A DNA stretch of 60,512 nucleotides from Colivivens sp964452915 (GTDB lineage Bacteria > Bacteroidota > Bacteroidia > Bacteroidales > Bacteroidaceae): the NCBI GenBank assembly GCA_964452915.1, contig CAYVNW010000012.1, positions 1 to 60,512 of the forward strand, given 5' to 3'. Each line of letters opens with the position of its first letter. The first letter of the stretch is position 1. Position numbers and translations under genes: made by a program. Under the pieces are notes generated by a model, which saw only the letters and a program-made list of their open reading frames with translations, was not told where the DNA came from and searched no databases. Of this stretch, positions 55,998-60,512 are shown piece by piece.

Positions 55998-56372
55998 TTA
56001 CTTAATCTCTACTTCTGCACCAGCACCTTCAAGAGCTGTCTTCAATGCTTCAGCAGTAGCCTTGTCAACGCCTTCCTTAATGTTGCATGGTGCACCATCA
56101 ACGAGGTCTTTTGCTTCTTTCAGACCAAGACCACAAGATTCCTTAACGGCCTTTACAACCTGAAGCTTTGCAGCACCGGCACTCTTAAGAACGACATCAA
56201 AAGATGTCTTTTCCTCAGCGGCTGCCTCGCCGCCAGCTGCAGGAGCAGCAACTGCAACAGCTGCAGCAGCAGGTTCAATACCATATTCATCCTTAAGGAT
56301 AGTCTTCAATTCACTAACTTCTTTTACTGTCAAATTTACTAATTCTTCAGCAATAGCTTTCAAATCTGCCAT
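55998..56372 (-). CDS. rplL: 50S ribosomal protein L7/L12
   Basis: 124 residues. The N-terminal dimer domain, an Ala-rich hinge (about 34-55) and the C-terminal factor-binding domain (VKAVKESCGLGLKEAKDLVD) are complete. It forms the stalk with L10 and recruits translation GTPases. Confidence 0.98.
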   Translation of the reverse strand: MADLKAIAEELVNLTVKEVSELKTILKDEYGIEPAAAAVAVAAPAAGGEAAAEEKTSFDVVLKSAGAAKLQVVKAVKESCGLGLKEAKDLVDGAPCNIKEGVDKATAEALKTALEGAGAEVEIK

Positions 56373-56419
56373 AATTGTACAAATTTTAATTTACTTATTT
56401 TTATTGTTTATTATTCTTA

Positions 56420-56944
56420 TTATTCGCCTTTTTCTGCGATTGCATCAAGTACTCCATATATAGTACTTGAGCCAGATTCCAATGCACCAAGAACTCCTTG
56501 GATCTGCCCTTCGAGAGCAGCAACGACTTCTGCAATAAGTTCGTTTTTGCTCTTGATCGCACAGAGTGCGTCCAGGTTCTCTGCACCTACGTATACACTT
56601 TCTTCTGCATAAGCAGCCTTCAATGCAGGCATGCCGTTATGATCCTTGTTGAACTTCTTAAGCATCTTTGCAGGTACATTTGCTGTATTACACAACATAA
56701 GACCTGTAGGACCTTTAAGAGCAGGATTGAATGCAGAAAAATCTCCTTCCACCTTCTCGAGGGCTTTCTCTAAAAGGGTGTTCTTTACAACTTGAAGTTT
56801 AATCTCTGACTTGAAACATTCACGTCGCAAATCACCTGTTATGACAGAATCAAGTGATGACATGTCTACCAGATAGAAATGCGGGAACTTGTTCAGGCTC
56901 TCAACGAGATTATCTATCATTAAGCTTTTATCTTCTTTCTTCAT
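56420..56944 (-). CDS. rplJ: 50S ribosomal protein L10
   Basis: 174 residues. It anchors L7/L12 dimers to 23S rRNA. Typical sequence includes FYLVDMSSLDS, KLQVVKNTLLEKALE and GPTGLMLCN. Only 16 bp separate it from rplA, so the long L10-binding leader known from E. coli does not fit here. Confidence 0.97.
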   Translation of the reverse strand: MKKEDKSLMIDNLVESLNKFPHFYLVDMSSLDSVITGDLRRECFKSEIKLQVVKNTLLEKALEKVEGDFSAFNPALKGPTGLMLCNTANVPAKMLKKFNKDHNGMPALKAAYAEESVYVGAENLDALCAIKSKNELIAEVVAALEGQIQGVLGALESGSSTIYGVLDAIAEKGE

Positions 56945-56960
56945 AATCTTCTAACAGTTA

Positions 56961-57653
56961 TTATTCAATAGACTTAGGGTCAATTTTCACACCCTTGCTC
57001 ATTGTACTTGATAGATAAATGCTTTTGATGTAAGTACCTTTTGAGGTAGAAGGTTTAAGTTTTATAATTGTATTGATGAATTCTTTTGCATTTCCTACAA
57101 TCTGCTCTGGAGTGAACGACACTTTGCCTATTGAAGTGTGAACAATACCAGCCTTGTCTACCTTAAAGTCGATTTTACCTTGCTTCACCTCGCGGATTGC
57201 TTTGGCAACATCCATTGTCACTGTACCACTCTTCGGGTTTGGCATTAGTCCGCGAGGGCCAAGCACACGTCCGAGGGCACCTATCTTACCCATACAAGAT
57301 GGCATGGTTATGATGACATCAACATCTGTCCATCCACCTTTAATTTTCTCGATATATTCATCGAGACCTACATAGTCAGCGCCGGCTTCTTTTGCAGCAG
57401 CCTCCTGATCAGAAGTACACAAACAGAGTACGCGCACTTCTTTACCAGTGCCATTTGGAAGAGAAACAACACCTCGAACCATTTGATTCGCTTTACGTGG
57501 ATCAACTCCTAAGCGTATGTCAATATCAAGTGAGGCATCAAATTTCGTAGTTGTAATCTCTTTTACCAAACTGGCGGCCTCATCCAAGGTGTAAGCCTTC
57601 CCTGCTTCAATCTTGTCTGCAACTAACTTTTGGTTTTTTGTTAACTTACTCAT
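56961..57653 (-). CDS. rplA: 50S ribosomal protein L1
   Basis: 230 residues. Family sequence MPNPKSGTVT and GVVSLPNGTGK is visible. It binds 23S rRNA at the L1 stalk and in many bacteria represses the rplK-rplA message; the 56-bp gap upstream of rplK could hold such a site, but I could not define it. Confidence 0.97.
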   Translation of the reverse strand: MSKLTKNQKLVADKIEAGKAYTLDEAASLVKEITTTKFDASLDIDIRLGVDPRKANQMVRGVVSLPNGTGKEVRVLCLCTSDQEAAAKEAGADYVGLDEYIEKIKGGWTDVDVIITMPSCMGKIGALGRVLGPRGLMPNPKSGTVTMDVAKAIREVKQGKIDFKVDKAGIVHTSIGKVSFTPEQIVGNAKEFINTIIKLKPSTSKGTYIKSIYLSSTMSKGVKIDPKSIE

Positions 57654-57671
57654 CTTAATTGAAGTGTTTAA

Positions 57672-58112
57672 TTATTTAACAGGGAATTCTCCTTTTACAG
57701 TTATACCCATACTTCTTGCAGTTCCAGCAATCATTCTCATGGCAGCCTCAATTGTAAAACAATTTAGGTCTGACATTTTATCTTCAGCGATTGTTCTTAC
57801 TTGATCCCAAGTAATTTCAGCAACTTTTGTACGGTTAGGTTCCGCAGAACCTTTCTTTACTTTTGCTGCCTCAAGTAACTGTACTGCTGCAGGAGGAGTC
57901 TTGATTACGAAATCAAAAGACTTATCTGCATAGTAAGTGATAACAACAGGAAGAATTTTTCCAGCTTTATCCTGAGTTCTGGCGTTGAACTGCTTGCAAA
58001 AATCCATGATATTAATACCCTTAGAACCCAACGCAGGTCCTACTGGAGGAGATGGATTTGCAGCGCCACCTTTAATCTGTAGTTTGATTAATCCAGCAAC
58101 TTCTTTAGCCAT
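57672..58112 (-). CDS. rplK: 50S ribosomal protein L11
   Basis: 146 residues. The N-terminal PPVGPALGSKGINIMDFC is characteristic, and the C-terminal rRNA-binding domain is complete. It forms the GTPase centre with L10/L12. Confidence 0.98.
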   Translation of the reverse strand: MAKEVAGLIKLQIKGGAANPSPPVGPALGSKGINIMDFCKQFNARTQDKAGKILPVVITYYADKSFDFVIKTPPAAVQLLEAAKVKKGSAEPNRTKVAEITWDQVRTIAEDKMSDLNCFTIEAAMRMIAGTARSMGITVKGEFPVK

Positions 58113-58168
58113 TTTCTTTTTACTTTTATTTAATTAATACGATTAGAACGATAGCGTAACAGATTCCA

Positions 58169-58711
58169 TCATTCTGTTGAAACTTGTCCATAACTCAACT
58201 CCAAAGGTGTAATACGACCAAAGATCTTGACTGCAACTTTGAGTTTCCTTTTTTCACTGATGACCTCCTCGATGGTACCATTAAAACCACTGAACGGACC
58301 GTCTGTTACCTTGACAGCCTGACCTTCAATGTATTCAACGGTAGGAGTTTCTGGTATTTTTTCGCCGTTTTGGTCTATGCCTAAAAGACGGTTAATTTCA
58401 TTCGGACGCATCGGTGTAGGTGTGCCACCTACTCCAAGAAAACCTAATACATCCGGAGTATACCTCAACATGCCTTGAATTTCGTTGGTTAGTGCTGCCT
58501 CTACTAAAACATAGCCAGGTAGTAGGTTGGAATCCTTAACCACCTTCTTGTTCTTGTGTTCTATCTCTATTTTCTTGGTAGGGACCAAAACCTGTGGTAC
58601 ATACTTCTCATAATGGTGATTTTTCATGTCAAGTTCTATATATTCCTTGACACGAGCCTCGTGACCACTGATTACCTTCAGTACATACCATTTTGTTGCT
58701 AATTCAGCCAT
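58169..58711 (-). CDS. nusG: Transcription termination/antitermination protein NusG
   Basis: 180 residues. The NGN domain (WYVLKVISGHEARV, LLPGYVLVEA) is followed by a C-terminal KOW domain (GQAVKVTDGPFSGFNGTIEE). It binds RNA polymerase and links it to ribosomes or Rho. It lies 11 bp after secE. Confidence 0.97.
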   Translation of the reverse strand: MAELATKWYVLKVISGHEARVKEYIELDMKNHHYEKYVPQVLVPTKKIEIEHKNKKVVKDSNLLPGYVLVEAALTNEIQGMLRYTPDVLGFLGVGGTPTPMRPNEINRLLGIDQNGEKIPETPTVEYIEGQAVKVTDGPFSGFNGTIEEVISEKRKLKVAVKIFGRITPLELSYGQVSTE

Positions 58712-58722
58712 TTTCCCTTACT

Positions 58723-58926
58723 TTAATTAAAGAGTGAATAGACAACACGCATGAAATTCTCGAAGAGCCAGTCAATGATAAACACAGCAACTGCGATGAT
58801 CATGGAAGCAGTTAAAACCATCACTGCGCTGTTTGTCAACTCTTTCCAAGTTGGCCAAGTCGTTTTATGTACAAGTTCATCGTATGATTCCTTGCAATAA
58901 TTTGTTATATCCTTTACTATAAACAT
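58723..58926 (-). CDS. secE: Preprotein translocase subunit SecE
   Basis: 67 residues, one C-terminal membrane segment preceded by the family motif (KTTWPTWKEL). I set the start at 58926 (MFIVKD); the longer frame starting at 58944 would run into the tRNA-Trp gene. It clamps SecY in the SecYEG channel. Confidence 0.92.
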   Translation of the reverse strand: MFIVKDITNYCKESYDELVHKTTWPTWKELTNSAVMVLTASMIIAVAVFIIDWLFENFMRVVYSLFN

Positions 58927-58938
58927 AATTCTTACATT

Positions 58939-59014
58939 TGGCACGGGAAGAGGGGCTCGAACCCCCGACCTTCGGTTTTGGAGACCGACACTCTACCAAC
59001 TAAGCTATTCCCGT
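58939..59014 (-). tRNA. tRNA-Trp (CCA)
   Basis: Reads 5' ACGGGAA ... TTCCCGT G then an encoded CCA (58939-58941). The anticodon CCA is at 58979-58981 and the T-loop GGTTCGAGCCC is normal. It is placed between tuf and secE. Confidence 0.95.
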
Positions 59015-59018
59015 ATTT

Positions 59019-59057
59019 AGTTAACGGTCTGACCGTTTGGGCTGCAAACCGTTAACT
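59019..59057 (-). promoter_or_regulatory. Hairpin with two alternative pairings between tuf and tRNA-Trp
   Basis: AGTTAACGGT (59019-59028) pairs perfectly with ACCGTTAACT (59048-59057). The inner AACGGT (59023-59028) can instead pair with ACCGTT at 59032-59037. No T-run follows on the minus strand, so it is more likely a processing or attenuation element than a plain terminator. Confidence 0.55.
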
Positions 59058-59066
59058 ATTGTTTTA

Positions 59067-60254
59067 TTAGTCGAATACTTCTGTGATCTGTCCAGAACCA
59101 ACTGTACGTCCACCTTCACGAATCGCAAAACGAAGACCTACGTTGAGTGCTACAGGGTAGATGAGTTCAACTGAAATCTCAACATTATCACCAGGCATAA
59201 CCATCTCAACTCCTTCTGGAAGAGTGATTTCACCTGTACAGTCCATAGTACGAAGGTAGAACTGTGGGCGGTAATGATTCTTGAATGGTGTATGACGACC
59301 ACCTTCTTCTTTCTTCAATACGTAGATTGACGCTTTGAAGCCTTTGTGAGGAGTTATTGCTCCTGGGTGTGTAATAACCATTCCACGCTTAACGTCCTTC
59401 TTGTCGATACCACGAAGGAGAAGACCTACGTTATCACCTGCCTGACCTTCATCAAGGATCTTACGGAACATTTCAACACCGGTAACGACTGACTTTGCAT
59501 CCTCTCCAAGACCAAGCAACTGTACAGCGTCATTTACATGGATAACACCTGTTTCAATACGACCTGTAGCAACTGTACCACGACCTGTAATAGAGAATAC
59601 GTCCTCAACTGGCATCAAGAATGGTTTGTCAATTGCGCGTACTGGCTCTTGAATCCAAGTATCAACTGCATCCATAAGCTCCATAATCTTATCTTCCCAT
59701 TCCTTTACACCATTAAGTGCACCAAGGGCTGAACCACGGATAAATGGAGTATCTTCTTCAAAGTCATACTGAGCAAGAAGATCACGCATTTCCATTTCAA
59801 CAAGATCAAGCATTTCTGGATCGTCAACCATATCGCACTTGTTCATAAATACAACAAGACGAGGAACGTTCACCTGACGAGCAAGCAGAATGTGCTCACG
59901 TGTTTGAGGCATTGGACCATCGGTTGCTGCGACAACAATGATTGCACCGTCCATCTGAGCTGCACCTGTAACCATGTTCTTTACGTAGTCAGCGTGTCCT
60001 GGGCAGTCAACGTGTGCATAGTGACGCTTTGCTGTCTCGTACTCGATGTGCGCAGTGTTGATAGTGATACCACGTTCCTTTTCCTCTGGAGCGTTATCGA
60101 TCTGATCAAATGATTTTACCTCTTCATTTCCAAAGCCTCTCTCGTGAAGAACCCTAGAAATTGCAGCGGTAAGTGTTGTCTTACCATGGTCTACGTGACC
60201 AATTGTACCAATGTTAACGTGCGGTTTGGTACGTTCGAATTTTTCTTTTGCCAT
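59067..60254 (-). CDS. tuf: Elongation factor Tu
   Basis: 395 residues. GTP motifs GHVDHGKTTLT, DCPGHADYV and NKCD are present. It delivers aminoacyl-tRNA to the ribosome. The order tRNA-Tyr, tRNA-Thr, tuf, tRNA-Trp, secE, nusG is the classic bacterial one. No second tuf copy is in the window. Confidence 0.98.
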   Translation of the reverse strand: MAKEKFERTKPHVNIGTIGHVDHGKTTLTAAISRVLHERGFGNEEVKSFDQIDNAPEEKERGITINTAHIEYETAKRHYAHVDCPGHADYVKNMVTGAAQMDGAIIVVAATDGPMPQTREHILLARQVNVPRLVVFMNKCDMVDDPEMLDLVEMEMRDLLAQYDFEEDTPFIRGSALGALNGVKEWEDKIMELMDAVDTWIQEPVRAIDKPFLMPVEDVFSITGRGTVATGRIETGVIHVNDAVQLLGLGEDAKSVVTGVEMFRKILDEGQAGDNVGLLLRGIDKKDVKRGMVITHPGAITPHKGFKASIYVLKKEEGGRHTPFKNHYRPQFYLRTMDCTGEITLPEGVEMVMPGDNVEISVELIYPVALNVGLRFAIREGGRTVGSGQITEVFD

Positions 60255-60339
60255 AGCTTTAATTTCTTATATAAGAGTTAATATTCTGTTTCTTATTTAT
60301 TTTGTTCACCTTATTATTTATTATATGCATCCGACAGAG

Positions 60340-60411
<72 letters not shown>

Positions 60412-60458
60412 GTATCTTGCATCAGCTTTCAAGCGCTTACTTGTTCATTTTGCGCATG

Positions 60459-60512
60459 TGGGCACAGATGGATTCGAACCACCGAAGGTGAAAACCAGCA
60501 GATTTACAGTCT
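60459..60512 (-). tRNA. tRNA-Tyr (GTA), 5' part beyond the window
   Basis: The 3' portion is present: anticodon GTA at 60505-60507, a long variable arm (class II), T-arm GGTGG TTCGAAT CCATC and acceptor TGTGCCC plus discriminator A. The 5' half lies beyond the window end. Confidence 0.88.

Noticed and set aside
56945..56960. L10 autoregulatory leader before rplJ
   Set aside because: Only 16 bp separate rplA and rplJ, too little for the known L10-binding structure; any such site would have to lie inside rplA.
58927..58944. Longer SecE start at 58944
   Set aside because: It would overlap the encoded CCA end of tRNA-Trp; the Met at 58926 gives a normal SecE N-terminus.

Overview
The window reads as chromosomal DNA of a Bacteroidales bacterium, most likely a member of the Prevotellaceae. 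Pointers are the Bacteroidetes promoter type (a -7 box TAnnTTTG, several with a -33 TTG exactly 20 bp upstream), the scarcity of strong Shine-Dalgarno sites, a DUF4292 lipoprotein, the type IX secretion regulators PorX and PorW/SprE, a GH127 enzyme with a Prevotella-like C-terminal tail, and an IspG whose sequence is of the long Bacteroidetes type. The species cannot be fixed from sequence reading alone. Most of the window is ordinary, densely packed core genome; the accessory-looking part is about 40.2-42.6 kb.

Layout. Positions 1-767 hold no convincing gene, only degenerate repeats and hairpins. Positions 813-6766 (+) are a tightly overlapping run: a lipoprotein dipeptidyl peptidase III, an AlkD-like protein, a Fur-family regulator, purA, aroA and a small membrane protein with a cysteine motif. 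Positions 6815-15475 (-) are an operon read porW/sprE, porX, tsaE, dnaE, which puts two type IX secretion factors in one transcript. A secreted GH127 beta-L-arabinofuranosidase follows (+), then trxA, a small acidic protein, a YugP-like zinc protease, rpoN, a PAP2-like membrane protein, purE and ispG (to 24012). dgt (-) and dut (+) diverge; dut leads into a cell-envelope set (TPR protein, DUF4292 lipoprotein, EnvC-like coiled-coil LytM protein). An M20 peptidase (-) and prfB (+) diverge; prfB is followed by CYTH, VanZ-like and SNF-transporter genes that overlap one another, then pckA. gltX, waaA and a gamma-carbonic-anhydrase-like gene form a minus-strand operon (36831-40214).

The stretch 40.2-42.6 kb contains a 78-residue secreted protein, a potential branched RNA fold, two octamer arrays (TGTGACAA) facing each other around an AT-rich perfect hairpin and a tandem 11-mer, an orphan promoter with near-consensus spacing, and the remains of an outer-membrane beta-barrel receptor. 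A third octamer array lies downstream of pckA. MATE, BASS and PiT transporters follow.

The last 13 kb (47.7-60.5 kb, -) are the transcription/translation cluster: tRNA-Tyr (cut by the window end), tRNA-Thr, tuf, tRNA-Trp, secE, nusG, rplK, rplA, rplJ, rplL, an attenuator-like hairpin, rpoB, rpoC and a strong terminator.

The observations I rate most worth checking are the porW-porX operon; an IspG that seems to have lost exactly its insertion domain next to a PurE that lacks its C-terminal tail; the octamer/hairpin element at 40.7-41.05 kb; and a prfB without the autoregulatory frameshift site. I did not see a clear, complete, undescribed multi-gene system.
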